This document shows, one piece after another, positions 25,433-33,503 of a stretch of DNA of 64,000 bases; within the stretch, counting starts at the first letter, position 1, and each line of letters begins with the position of its first letter. The DNA comes from Alphaproteobacteria bacterium US3C007. Its GTDB lineage: Bacteria; Pseudomonadota; Alphaproteobacteria; Rhodobacterales; Rhodobacteraceae. Both the position numbers and the translations under genes were made by a program. The notes beneath the pieces were generated by a model. It was not told the DNA's origin. It saw only the letters and a list, made by a program, of their open reading frames with translations, and searched no databases. The DNA lies in the NCBI GenBank assembly GCA_034423775.1, contig CP139918.1, forward strand, positions 558,001-622,000, in the 5' to 3' direction.

Positions 25433-25842
25433 CCGATACAGCCGTCTTGAGCGCGTTTTGGGCCACTCCAATTTTCTGGCAGTCCGTGTTGCTCGCCTTG
25501 GCTGTTCTGCTGTTTGGGCTTGTGGCATTGCTGTTGCGCGTTGCGCGGCTAAATCGAAACATAAAAGCGCTGGCTCTGCGCCTTACGGCTTTGGAAGGCC
25601 GGCCCGGCCACTCGGCGCCTTTACCGCAAAAAACGGCTCTACTTCCAAAAACAGATTTTGCGCATGACCCGTCGCGGCCTAGCGCCGCGGCTGCCGTTAT
25701 CCCTGAATTTTCCGCAGATAGCATGATTGAAACGGCAATATCGATGATAAAGGCCGGCGATGCAGCAGATCAAATTCAGCTTAAACTTGGTATTGAGCCC
25801 GAGTTATTGGAAATTTTGATCCAGCAGCACAAATCTGCATAA
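25429..25842 (+). CDS. DUF2802-like membrane protein
   Basis: 137 aa. One membrane helix at residues 17-38 (WQSVLLALAVLLFGLVALLLR), a coiled segment, a disordered linker and a C-terminal HTH-like pattern (MIETAISMIKAGDAADQIQLKLGIEPELLEILI). This pattern matches DUF2802 proteins, often found in polar-flagellar loci of gammaproteobacteria. It overlaps flgN by 4 bp, so it belongs to the flgMN transcript. Molecular role unknown. Confidence 0.65.
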   Translation: MTDTAVLSAFWATPIFWQSVLLALAVLLFGLVALLLRVARLNRNIKALALRLTALEGRPGHSAPLPQKTALLPKTDFAHDPSRPSAAAAVIPEFSADSMIETAISMIKAGDAADQIQLKLGIEPELLEILIQQHKSA

Positions 25843-25863
25843 CGCTACGAGCAGCTGACCCCT

Positions 25864-26490
25864 CTATTCAGGCAATGGCCAGCGCGTTTCTTCATATAGT
25901 TTTGCCGCCATTTGTTGCGCGTTGATCAAATCTTTTGGCTCAAGCTCTGCTTCAACTTCATCGCGTAATTCCATCGCTGAACGAATACCGATTGCAGCCG
26001 CCAATGCACGAAGCGCATAGACTGTTTTTAAATCCGGCTCTTTCACGATGGTCAGATTATATTGCGCCAGCTGCAAAATCACAGAGCGGTCTGAGGCCTC
26101 AAACCGCTGGGTTAACACCTGCTTCACCTCAGCGCGCACCAGCTCTAAGGTGTCTTCGGGCATAATGCCCACCAGCTCTTCGCGCATATCGGTGGCTTTT
26201 CCTATGCCGCCCAGCTCAGCCAGAAACGCCCATTTCAGTGCGTTTTGATAATGCGTGGGATGCCCAAGGCCTTTTTTAAACAAGACCGCCAGATTGTATT
26301 GAGCGTCATAATCACCCTCTTCGGCCAAATGCAAAAACAGCTGATAAGCGGTGCTATAATCTTTCTGGCGCACGGCGGTCACAGCTTGGCTAAACGGATC
26401 TGGCATATCGGTTGTTGCCGCCATGACATCCTGCGAAAAGAAAGCCAGACAGGCAATTGCGGGCAGAATATTAAGTTTCAAATAAGTCAT
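25864..26490 (-). CDS. Sel1-repeat periplasmic protein (possibly MotX-like)
   Basis: 208 aa. A signal peptide (residues 1-24, ending VMA-A) is followed by two clear Sel1/TPR-type repeats (KDYSTAYQLFLHLAEEGDYD, AQYNLAVLFKKGLGHPTHYQ) and a helical C-terminus. Vibrio MotX, a T-ring protein that recruits the sodium stator, is a secreted Sel1-repeat protein of almost the same length. Together with the PomAB-like stator and FlgT here, a MotX-like role is possible, but generic Sel1 proteins look similar. It is convergent with the flgMN operon and divergent from the expressed flagellin. Confidence 0.6.
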   Translation of the reverse strand: MTYLKLNILPAIACLAFFSQDVMAATTDMPDPFSQAVTAVRQKDYSTAYQLFLHLAEEGDYDAQYNLAVLFKKGLGHPTHYQNALKWAFLAELGGIGKATDMREELVGIMPEDTLELVRAEVKQVLTQRFEASDRSVILQLAQYNLTIVKEPDLKTVYALRALAAAIGIRSAMELRDEVEAELEPKDLINAQQMAAKLYEETRWPLPE

Positions 26491-26632
26491 TTACGCGTCT
26501 TTGCTCCTGACAGGGGCTCTGCCTCTGCTATTCCTCTTTCAAAAACCATGCCGATTTAAGCCCGAGCGTGCAAGATAGGTAAAAAACTTTTCCTTTTTTA
26601 TAAAAAACTGCAGCTTTCTGATCTTTGTCACC

Positions 26633-26659
26633 TAAACAATAAGAAAGCCCAACCGTTCT
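26633..26659 (+). promoter_or_regulatory. Sigma-28-type promoter of the expressed flagellin
   Basis: TAAA (26633-26636), 15 bp, then ACCGTTCT (26652-26659). The -10 is weaker than the fliS box but keeps the CCGT core and exact spacing. It predicts a leader of roughly 90-95 nt. No comparable box precedes the silent flagellins. Confidence 0.55.
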
Positions 26660-26706
26660 TAATCCTGAGCGAGGAAAGTATTAGATATAGACCCTTGCGT
26701 TACCTT

Positions 26707-26739
26707 GGCGCTGCGCGCCGAACCACCGATAAAATCGGT
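26707..26739 (+). promoter_or_regulatory. Two hairpins in the flagellin leader
   Basis: GGCGC-TGC-GCGCC (26707-26719) and ACCGAT-AAA-ATCGGT (26725-26739) stand next to each other in the predicted 5' untranslated region, ending about 20 bp before the ATG; the ribosome-binding site TTAGGAGA lies between. In Caulobacter, FlbT acts on flagellin leaders; a comparable RNA control is possible here. Confidence 0.5.
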
Positions 26740-26759
26740 TATGATTAGGAGAAACGAAA

Positions 26760-27944
26760 ATGGCACTTACTGTTGCGACTAATACAGGCGCTTTGATGGC
26801 CCAAGCAGCGGCATCGAGCGTGAATAAAGAGATGGAAATCTCAATGGAGCGTCTTTCCACAGGAAAACGTATCAACTCAGCTGCTGATGACGCGGCTGGC
26901 GTTGCGATCGCTTCGCGCCTTACATCTGAAATTCGTGGCACGAACCAAGCCATTCGCAATGCGATGGACGGTCAGGCGCTAATCGATACAGCAGAGGGCG
27001 CGCACGAGGAAGTCACTAACATACTACAGCGTATGCGTGAACTGGCTGTGCAAGCTGCCAACGACACGAATAGCTCCGCTGATAGAACTTCGCTTCAATT
27101 AGAAATGACTGCACTTACCACAGAGATTGATCGAATTGCAGCCTCAACAAAGTGGGCTGGTAAGAGCCTGCTAGACGGAGCAACGCCGTATGATGGGTCT
27201 TCTGTAACTGCTCTTGCAACAGCTCACTCGTCTGACCAAGCCAGCTTCACCCTGCAAATCGGTTCTGGTGTGACCGCAAAGGATACAATCGTTGCAACGA
27301 TAAACGCGACCTCGGCTTCAGCGCTAGGCGTTGGAGGGACTAGCAGTAATCCAGTTTACACCTCTGAGAGTGTGGATACCGACGGTACATCAGCTGATAC
27401 GACTATTTCGACATCCGGAAGCACAATTACAATCGGTGGTACCGCAGCTGACAATGATGCGGTTGTATCACTCAGTGTAGACGGCGTGTCGATTACTGCT
27501 GACTTTAGTACAGCTGGTTTTACTGCAGACGCAGCGGGTCAGAGCGCAATTCTTACTCAAGCCTTAGAAGATGGTTTGAGTGCTGCCTACACTGTTACTG
27601 ACAACGGAGATGGAACAGTTGATGTTACCAAGGGTGGCTCAGTATCAGTTGCATCACAAAGCGCTGCTGCAACGGCAATTGGCAATATTGACGATGCTAT
27701 TGTACTCGTAAATGCACAGCGCGCTAGTCTCGGAGCGATTTCAAATCGTCTTGACAGCACTGTAAGCAACCTAACCAACATCAGCTCTAACCTACAAGCT
27801 GGTCGTGGCCGCATTGAAGATGCAGATTTTGCAGCTGAAACCACTTCGCTGGCTAAGTCGCAGATTTTACAGCAAGCTTCAACAGCAATGCTGGCGCAGG
27901 CCAATGCCTCGAAGCAAAACGTGCTGAGCCTGTTGCAAGGTTAA
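26760..27944 (+). CDS. fliC: Flagellin E, complete and expressed copy
   Basis: 394 aa. It is the only flagellin in the window with a full start (MALTVATNTGALMAQ), a strong ribosome-binding site (AGGAGA), a leader and a sigma-28-like promoter. D0/D1 N-terminus (residues 1-140), a central variable domain of Ser/Thr/Asp-rich beta sequence (about 145-290), and the C-terminal D1/D0 (QRASLGAISNRLDSTVSNLT to SLLQG). It forms the filament. Codons 9-31 lie in the 68-bp block shared with the two silent copies. Confidence 0.97.
   Translation: MALTVATNTGALMAQAAASSVNKEMEISMERLSTGKRINSAADDAAGVAIASRLTSEIRGTNQAIRNAMDGQALIDTAEGAHEEVTNILQRMRELAVQAANDTNSSADRTSLQLEMTALTTEIDRIAASTKWAGKSLLDGATPYDGSSVTALATAHSSDQASFTLQIGSGVTAKDTIVATINATSASALGVGGTSSNPVYTSESVDTDGTSADTTISTSGSTITIGGTAADNDAVVSLSVDGVSITADFSTAGFTADAAGQSAILTQALEDGLSAAYTVTDNGDGTVDVTKGGSVSVASQSAAATAIGNIDDAIVLVNAQRASLGAISNRLDSTVSNLTNISSNLQAGRGRIEDADFAAETTSLAKSQILQQASTAMLAQANASKQNVLSLLQG
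26784..26851 (+). repeat. 68-bp invariant flagellin block, copy 3 (inverted)
   Basis: Identical to the complement of 1329-1396 and 9928-9995. It starts 24 bp after the flagellin ATG, so everything upstream of it (promoter, leader, first 8 codons) is unique to this locus. It contains GAGAT-GGAA-ATCTC at 26829-26842. Confidence 0.88.
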
Positions 27945-27964
27945 GCACAACTCAAAGCATTATA

Positions 27965-27991
27965 GAAAAGCCCGCGCAAGCGGGCTTTTTT
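27965..27991 (+). terminator. Terminator of the expressed flagellin
   Basis: AGCCCGC-GCAA-GCGGGCT hairpin (27969-27975 and 27980-27986) followed by six T, about 20 bp after the stop. It is the same element as behind the silent copies. Confidence 0.9.
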
Positions 27992-28050
27992 GACTCTGCA
28001 CCATTGCTAAAAAACGAGCGGAAAATGAAGAAACCGCGCGTAGCGCTACA

Positions 28051-28560
28051 TTAATTTATACTATAATCCCGCACGAGGCGCACGGCATTTTCTTGAAAAT
28101 AGAAAAACCGATTGTACAATTGCCCCGTATAAAAATTCACCGTCCAGAAATATTGATCGGTATAAAAGCTCTGATCGCTGGTCCAATATGAACCCTGATG
28201 CGTGTTGGGAAAGGTTTCCCCGTCAATCTTTGGGGCCTCCACGTTTTTTTGAATCAAACCTTTCAGCTCTTTTACCGTGGGCAGGCGCCAGCCTCCGCCC
28301 CAGTTTTCACGCATCACGGCGCTGATCTGCTCGGCCTGTGCAACGGTCAGCATTTTTATCTCACCTTGGCAGGTTTCATCCTGCCAGACTTGTCCGATAC
28401 TGCAGCGCATCCATTCCAACTTGTTGAAATAATCGCGCGCAAGCGGCCCGTCACGTTGCAATCGCAGCGTTTCTGCGCAAGCCGGTGCACTTTGAATAAG
28501 ACAGCCGATTAGCAAAGCATAAAGAAAAGGACGCGCCATCTGAACTTTCGTTTTTTTCAT
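28051..28560 (-). CDS. Secreted DUF1566 (Lcl-like) protein
   Basis: 169 aa from the ATG at 28560; an ORF extension to 28593 is possible. A signal peptide ends near ACA-E. The rest is a DUF1566-type lectin-like domain: EWMRCSIGQVW near the start, GWRLPTVKELKGLI, then GSYWTSDQ and FWTVNFYTGQL, ending NAVRLVRD. Such domains occur in secreted surface-binding proteins. It is divergent from motA and overlaps its regulatory region. A link to motility or adhesion is possible but unproven. Confidence 0.75.
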   Translation of the reverse strand: MKKTKVQMARPFLYALLIGCLIQSAPACAETLRLQRDGPLARDYFNKLEWMRCSIGQVWQDETCQGEIKMLTVAQAEQISAVMRENWGGGWRLPTVKELKGLIQKNVEAPKIDGETFPNTHQGSYWTSDQSFYTDQYFWTVNFYTGQLYNRFFYFQENAVRLVRDYSIN

Positions 28561-28584
28561 CACTCTGCGCCGATTTTCACAAGA

Positions 28585-28600
28585 TGGCATCACTTTTGCA
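28585..28600 (+). promoter_or_regulatory. Sigma-54 promoter of motAB
   Basis: TGGCATCACTTTTGCA, exact GG-N10-GC spacing, ends 32 bp before the motA ATG. Confidence 0.85.
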
Positions 28601-28632
28601 ACCTAATTCGAAAAACATACAGAGCGGACATT

Positions 28633-29397
28633 ATGGATTTAGCTTCACTTATCGGTATGCTTGGCGCGCTTGGCTTTATTGGCGGCAGTATGATTTCCTC
28701 AGCGGGCTCGCTTGGGCCCTTTCTTGACGTTCCCTCAGCCCTTGTGGTTTTGGGCGGCACATTCTTTGCGGTGATGTGGACAACCCCACTGCCCGCCTTT
28801 CTGGGGCATTTTGGAGCGATGGCGAAATGCTTCTTACCCCCTGTGAAAAAACTAGATGCCACGATCATTCGTATGGTTGAGCTGGCAGCGATCGCCCGTA
28901 AAGACGGGATGATGGCGCTTGAGGGCCAAGATGTGCCCGATAAATTCTTTGAAAAAGGCATGCAGCTGCTGGTTGACGGCGCTGATGAGCCGAAAATGGT
29001 AAAAATCATGAACGCTGAAATCGCCGCGATGAAAAGCCGGCATGAGGTCAATCATGGAATCTTGACGGCGTGGATCGATATCGCCCCGGCGATGGGGATG
29101 ATCGGAACATTGATCGGCCTCGTTGTGATGTTGGGCAATATGAGCGATCCAAAAGCGATCGGCCCCGCGATGGCGGTGGCTTTGTTGACCACGCTTTACG
29201 GCGCGTTTTTTGCCAACGTGTTTTTTGGCCCGATCCGCACCAAATTAGAAGGGTATACGGCCTATGAAATCTTTTATCGCGGGGTGGTGTTAGAAGGCCT
29301 GCGCAACATTGCCCGCGGCGAATCTCCACGCAATATTCAAGATGTTTTGGCGTCAAACCTGCCGTCCAAACAGCAAGAAAAACTGGCGGCGGCATAA
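28633..29397 (+). CDS. motA: Flagellar stator protein MotA (PomA type)
   Basis: 254 aa, the length of Vibrio PomA, with the PomA-like start MDLASLIGMLGALGF, four membrane segments, a cytoplasmic loop with charged residues, and the conserved TM3 stretch AWIDIAPAMGMIGTLIGLVV. MotA forms the pentameric outer part of the ion-driven stator. The similarity to PomA rather than enteric MotA suggests sodium coupling (inference). A sigma-54 box precedes it and motB follows after 3 bp. Confidence 0.92.
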   Translation: MDLASLIGMLGALGFIGGSMISSAGSLGPFLDVPSALVVLGGTFFAVMWTTPLPAFLGHFGAMAKCFLPPVKKLDATIIRMVELAAIARKDGMMALEGQDVPDKFFEKGMQLLVDGADEPKMVKIMNAEIAAMKSRHEVNHGILTAWIDIAPAMGMIGTLIGLVVMLGNMSDPKAIGPAMAVALLTTLYGAFFANVFFGPIRTKLEGYTAYEIFYRGVVLEGLRNIARGESPRNIQDVLASNLPSKQQEKLAAA

Positions 29398-29400
29398 CCG

Positions 29401-30630
29401 ATGGCAGAGGATCTCGAAGAAGACGACGCCCCCGAAGAAGAATGTCCGAAATGTCCGCCGGCCGGTGCGCCGGCATGGATGGCAACCTTTGCCGATATGG
29501 CAACCTTGTTGATGGCGTTTTTCGTGATGATTTTGTCTTTCGCCGAAATGAATGTTCCCAAGTTCAAACAGATTTCTGGGTCTTTAAAGGATTCATTTGG
29601 CGTTCAGCGACTGATTCCAGTGGTGGAACAGCCGGAAGGCACAACCGTGCTTGAAATGCGCTTCAGTCCATCTCCCTCGCCCTCTGTTACGGAAGATATG
29701 ACCCAGCAGACCGACGATATTACCAAGCCCGATGTCGAAATCCCCACGGATAATGATGACAGCGAAGGCTCAGATCAAATGCAGGAGGGTCAAGAATTCA
29801 CCGAAGGGCTTGGCGGCGAAAACCAAGATGGAACCGCTGATAGCGATCAGCAATCGGACGCCGAAAAACTGGCCGATGCCATCGAACAAATCGCGCAGGC
29901 TGTTGATATCGCGGTTTCGACCCTAGACAATAAGGTTGTGGTGGATCTGAAGGCGGAAGGATCCTCGCCCGAAGAAATGAAAGAAAAATTCAAAAAAGTA
30001 GGTCAAGCCGTGTCTTTGGCCGAACTGGCCACAGGGCAATCAGAGCAAGAGGTTTTGTTTGGCGGCTTGGAAGAACAGCTAAGCGAATTGATCGATTTTG
30101 TCTCTGAACTTGAGAACCAGTTGAAAAAATTGGGCGGTCAAGACAGCGAAGAGGCCTTTGCCGAAGCTGGAAAAGCCGAAAAGAAAGCCCAAGATGCCGC
30201 AGAAGATTTGAAAGTGAAATTGCAGGACCAGATTGAATTTGGCGCTGTCACCGTGGAAACGCGCGATAATAAAGTGTTTGTAAGCGTGGGTACGGGTGGT
30301 GCCTTCCCCTCTGGCTCGGCCAATCTGACGGGTCAAGCGCAAGAAATTATTGACCAAATTGCGAATGTCAGCGACGGAAGCGATAACAGCATTACTGTTG
30401 CGGGCCATACTGATGATGTGCCGATTGCCTTTGGTGCGCTTTACCGCGACAATTGGGACCTTGCAGCAGCGCGCGCATCAAGCGTGGTGCAAGCCATCGA
30501 AGAAAGCGGGCAAGTTGGTCCTGGCCGGTTGGAAGCAAAAAGCTATGGTGAAACGAGACCGATTGCGGATAATACCACCGCCGCAGGACGCGAAGAAAAC
30601 CGCCGTATTGAAATTGAACTTGAATATTAA
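29401..30630 (+). CDS. motB: Flagellar stator protein MotB (PomB type), enlarged linker
   Basis: 409 aa. The N-terminus (EEECPKCPPAGAPAWMATFADM) is very like PomB, and Asp32 in the membrane helix is the ion-binding residue. FKQISGSLKDSFGVQ is the plug region. A long acidic linker (residues about 95-280, rich in Asp/Glu/Gln) is much larger than in typical PomB (about 315 aa in total). The OmpA-type peptidoglycan-binding domain (ITVAGHTDDVPI ... NWDLAAARASSVV) closes the protein. It anchors MotA to the wall. Confidence 0.93.
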   Translation: MAEDLEEDDAPEEECPKCPPAGAPAWMATFADMATLLMAFFVMILSFAEMNVPKFKQISGSLKDSFGVQRLIPVVEQPEGTTVLEMRFSPSPSPSVTEDMTQQTDDITKPDVEIPTDNDDSEGSDQMQEGQEFTEGLGGENQDGTADSDQQSDAEKLADAIEQIAQAVDIAVSTLDNKVVVDLKAEGSSPEEMKEKFKKVGQAVSLAELATGQSEQEVLFGGLEEQLSELIDFVSELENQLKKLGGQDSEEAFAEAGKAEKKAQDAAEDLKVKLQDQIEFGAVTVETRDNKVFVSVGTGGAFPSGSANLTGQAQEIIDQIANVSDGSDNSITVAGHTDDVPIAFGALYRDNWDLAAARASSVVQAIEESGQVGPGRLEAKSYGETRPIADNTTAAGREENRRIEIELEY

Positions 30631-30731
30631 AGCAGAACAAAACGCGGTGGCCTTTGCGGCCCCGCGCGCCTGTTCAACCACGGAGTTTGGCTAAATGTTC
30701 ACGTAAATGCAAAAGGATCCGGCCGGTTCGA

Positions 30732-30959
30732 TTAATCGCGCTTCTTCCACTGGCGATATTCAAACGCGGATTTCAAAAGTGCAAAAAAGGCCAACACGCC
30801 GACCAAAATCAAAGCGATTGTCAAAGGCTTTAAACTGGCCACAGCAGATAAAATCGAACGATCAATAAAGGTGAGCAACGCGATGGTCAGCACGGATAAT
30901 AAGAAAATCCGAATAGCCATACAAATGCGGCAGGGAGTGTCTTTTTCTTTTGAAAACAT
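30732..30959 (-). CDS. Small membrane protein
   Basis: 75 aa with two membrane helices (RIFLLSVLTIALLTFI and PLTIALILVGVLAFFALL), a Cys pair near the N-terminus (CRIC) and a basic C-terminus (YRQWKKRD). AAGGAG lies 8 bp before the ATG, so it is probably translated. Family not recognised. It is divergent from rpoN. Confidence 0.6.
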   Translation of the reverse strand: MFSKEKDTPCRICMAIRIFLLSVLTIALLTFIDRSILSAVASLKPLTIALILVGVLAFFALLKSAFEYRQWKKRD

Positions 30960-31004
30960 GTAGATAACTCCTTCAAGCTCAATCTTATCAGAATTTTAAT
31001 AAAG

Positions 31005-31036
31005 ACTGAATCAATATTTTTTCAATATTATTCAGT
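31005..31036. promoter_or_regulatory. Long inverted repeat upstream of rpoN
   Basis: ACTGAAT (31005-31011) and ATTCAGT (31030-31036) enclose a second pair of AATATT arms, forming an AT-rich near-perfect dyad that ends 3 bp before the sigma-54 box. It could be an activator site for rpoN or for the divergent small membrane protein. Confidence 0.4.
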
Positions 31037-31038
31037 TT

Positions 31039-31054
31039 TGGCATGTTCTTTGCT
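31039..31054 (+). promoter_or_regulatory. Sigma-54 promoter of rpoN itself
   Basis: TGGCATGTTCTTTGCT with exact GG-N10-GC spacing, 34 bp before the rpoN ATG. This suggests positive autoregulation. Confidence 0.75.
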
Positions 31055-31087
31055 TTCCTAGTTATGTAACAGTGTTTGGTAATTGAT

Positions 31088-32458
31088 ATGTCGATGCTTG
31101 GCCTCAATATTGGAACCCAGCAGGTTCAAAAGCAAAGCTTGGTTATTACGCCACAGCTGCAACATGCTATCAGCATCTTGCAGATGAACAACCTAGAATT
31201 AGAAAAGCATTTAGAAGATCTGGCCGAAAGTAACCCGTTCATTGAGGTCAAAGGCGTTAACTCGGAAAACAAACGTAAAGCTGAGATTGATTTTCAACCC
31301 TCAAAGGCCGGCGCAGGTATTTCTAACTCGTTTATGGAAACACTTCTGGGCGAGCGCCCGGAAACTTTGCTAGAGCATATTTGCAAACAAATTCGCCTGC
31401 AAAACTTTTCAGAGCAGTATAATTCGATTGCGTATCGATTGCTGGCAGATATCACCCCGGCGGGATATTTACCAATCGATCTTGAAGAGGTTGCAGATCA
31501 ATTATCTGCCGAACTGGCAGATGTGAACGCGGTGTTAGAACAGCTGCAAGGGTTTGAGCCGGTCGGGTTATTTGCGCGTAACTTGGCCGAATGCCTCACA
31601 TTACAAGCCAAAGAGCGCAAGGAATTTGACGCACCGATGAAAATCGTGCTGGCAAACCTTGAAATGTTGGCGCAAGGCAAGATCAAAGAATTATGCACCT
31701 TAGCGGGCTGCGCGGCAGAGGATGTCAAGCAGCGCGTGTTGCAAATCCGGCAATATAATCCAAAGCCAGGTGCGTTATTTGATTGTGAGGCCCTGGGCAG
31801 CAACCGAGAACCCGATTTAATCGTACAGCGCGATGGAGATCAGATTGAAATCGCGTTAAACCGGTCATCTTTGCCCAGCGTCAAAGTCAATATAGATTAC
31901 GCAAATACGTTGAACCAATCCGCCCAAAGCGAAGAAAAATCGGTTGAGTTCATAAAAACCTCAATCGCAACGGGCCATTGGCTAAAGCGCGCCATAGCGC
32001 AACGCAACCAAACGCTTCAGATGGTTGCGCAGCATATTTTAAAACATCAAATTAAATTTTTTGATGAAGGCATCGCGGGTATTCGCCCTTTGCAATTACG
32101 CATTGTTGCAGAAGCCTTGGGAATCCATGAAAGCACGGTCAGCCGCTCAACGGCGTCGGTGCTGATACAAACGCCGCGGGGGACATTCCCGCTGAAAATG
32201 TTCTTTAGCAGCGGTCTGCAGGCAAATACCAGCGAAGAGGGCGTGTCTGCCCGAGCGATCCGCAATAAAATCACGGCAATCATTGCAGAAGAAAGCCCGT
32301 TAAAGCCGATTAGCGATGCAAAAATATCCAGTCTTCTCGCCGAAGAGGGGTTTACGGTGGCGCGGCGCACCGTTGCAAAATATCGCGAATTGGAAAATAT
32401 CAAATCTACAGCGCAGCGCAAACGCGAGTATAAACTTAATACATTGATTGCGAAATAA
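31088..32458 (+). CDS. rpoN: RNA polymerase sigma-54 factor
   Basis: 456 aa from the ATG at 31088. Region I, Gln/Leu-rich, is at the start (MSMLGLNIGTQQVQKQSLVITPQLQHAISILQM). The core-binding domain is in the middle. The C-terminal HTH (ALGIHESTVSRSTASVLIQTPRG) and the RpoN box (ARRTVAKYRE) are intact. Like R. sphaeroides rpoN2 it lies in the flagellar island, so it is probably a flagella-dedicated paralogue (inference). A sigma-54 box lies in its own upstream region. Confidence 0.95.
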   Translation: MSMLGLNIGTQQVQKQSLVITPQLQHAISILQMNNLELEKHLEDLAESNPFIEVKGVNSENKRKAEIDFQPSKAGAGISNSFMETLLGERPETLLEHICKQIRLQNFSEQYNSIAYRLLADITPAGYLPIDLEEVADQLSAELADVNAVLEQLQGFEPVGLFARNLAECLTLQAKERKEFDAPMKIVLANLEMLAQGKIKELCTLAGCAAEDVKQRVLQIRQYNPKPGALFDCEALGSNREPDLIVQRDGDQIEIALNRSSLPSVKVNIDYANTLNQSAQSEEKSVEFIKTSIATGHWLKRAIAQRNQTLQMVAQHILKHQIKFFDEGIAGIRPLQLRIVAEALGIHESTVSRSTASVLIQTPRGTFPLKMFFSSGLQANTSEEGVSARAIRNKITAIIAEESPLKPISDAKISSLLAEEGFTVARRTVAKYRELENIKSTAQRKREYKLNTLIAK

Positions 32459-32698
32459 AGCGTCTTTTCACAGAAGACCGCAAAACCCGCGCGTTGGGCT
32501 GGGTGGATTACCGCTTCAGTCGTGCGACGCGCGCTTGCCTCACATCGAAAAAATTAAGGGTAAGGATAAGCGCGCCCATGAGCCGCACCCCTACTCTACT
32601 GAACAATGCGGGCCGAGGCTTGGCGCTTAGAAAGCAGCGCTGCATTGCGCCCAAATGCTCACCTCGCTCATGCGCCAGCAGCCCATGGTCAAAAAATT

Positions 32699-33466
32699 TT
32701 AAACACCAACAGGTGGGCGTTTCTTTTTACGCCGCCGCGGCTGCTCTAAGCCCGCCACCGGAGCTTTAAAGAACATCTCGCTGTCTAAGGATAAAACGGT
32801 TCTTTGCGCGCTTAATTCATTTTCAGCTACAATTGTCTGCAGGTAGATAAATTTGCGAAAACTCATGAAAGCTACCAGCATATTTCCTTGTTCGCGGCCG
32901 GAATAAATACAAAGCATGAGGTAAAACACCACGCCCAAAATCCAATGCACCGTCAAGGCCACGAAAAACGCCAAAATACTCGCCAGCGCCGCTTCAGGCA
33001 TCCGCTGGTTCAAAAACCAAAAGGGCGGACACACCATCGCCAAAAGCGATTTGGAACGATCGACCAGTTCTGCATTTTTTTGCATATCATGAAAAACCAT
33101 ATATTCGATCAAACCGGACCGCGTGGCCGCCGTTAACATCGCAAGATCGGTTTCCGACATAGGATGTGCGTCCGCATCAACCTCATCGAATTTCGCCCCA
33201 AGCGATTGCGTTACCGAAATATTAAAAGCCGTCTGATCCCGCTTAACCGTCAAGATCCAAGTTTCATCAACATGTGCAGCCGCGTCTTCTTCATCTTCAT
33301 AGGCAAAAAGCGCGTTAAACTGTTTCGCTGTGCCCAAAAACGGGGTGCCATCAACGCCTAAGATATAATCAAATTGTTGCAATCCAATCGTTGGCCCATA
33401 GCCATTGATAAAACCGCCAATCTGCAAAACCGCGCGTGTTTCTTGCCCCTCAACACTTTCCGCCAT
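32699..33466 (-). CDS. Hypothetical membrane protein, end of the flhB tail
   Basis: 255 aa. The N-terminal 100 residues are beta-rich with a PDZ-like element (FDYILGVDGTPFLGT). Two or three hydrophobic helices follow at about residues 145-190 (CPPFWFLNQRMPEAALASIL, LTVHWILGVVFYLMLCIY). The C-terminus is very basic (RRRKKKRP). Family not recognised. It is the last gene of the long leftward run that begins at fliK, so it is probably co-transcribed with export genes. Confidence 0.6.
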   Translation of the reverse strand: MAESVEGQETRAVLQIGGFINGYGPTIGLQQFDYILGVDGTPFLGTAKQFNALFAYEDEEDAAAHVDETWILTVKRDQTAFNISVTQSLGAKFDEVDADAHPMSETDLAMLTAATRSGLIEYMVFHDMQKNAELVDRSKSLLAMVCPPFWFLNQRMPEAALASILAFFVALTVHWILGVVFYLMLCIYSGREQGNMLVAFMSFRKFIYLQTIVAENELSAQRTVLSLDSEMFFKAPVAGLEQPRRRKKKRPPVGV

Positions 33467-33503
33467 CTAACTTACCCGCCTACCTGCTTCTTTTTTCCAC
33501 TTA

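Noticed and set aside
26528..26560. Possible sigma-54 box before the Sel1 gene (CGGCATGGTTTTTGA on the minus strand)
   Set aside because: The -12 GC is GA and the -24 starts with C, so it falls short of the six good boxes.
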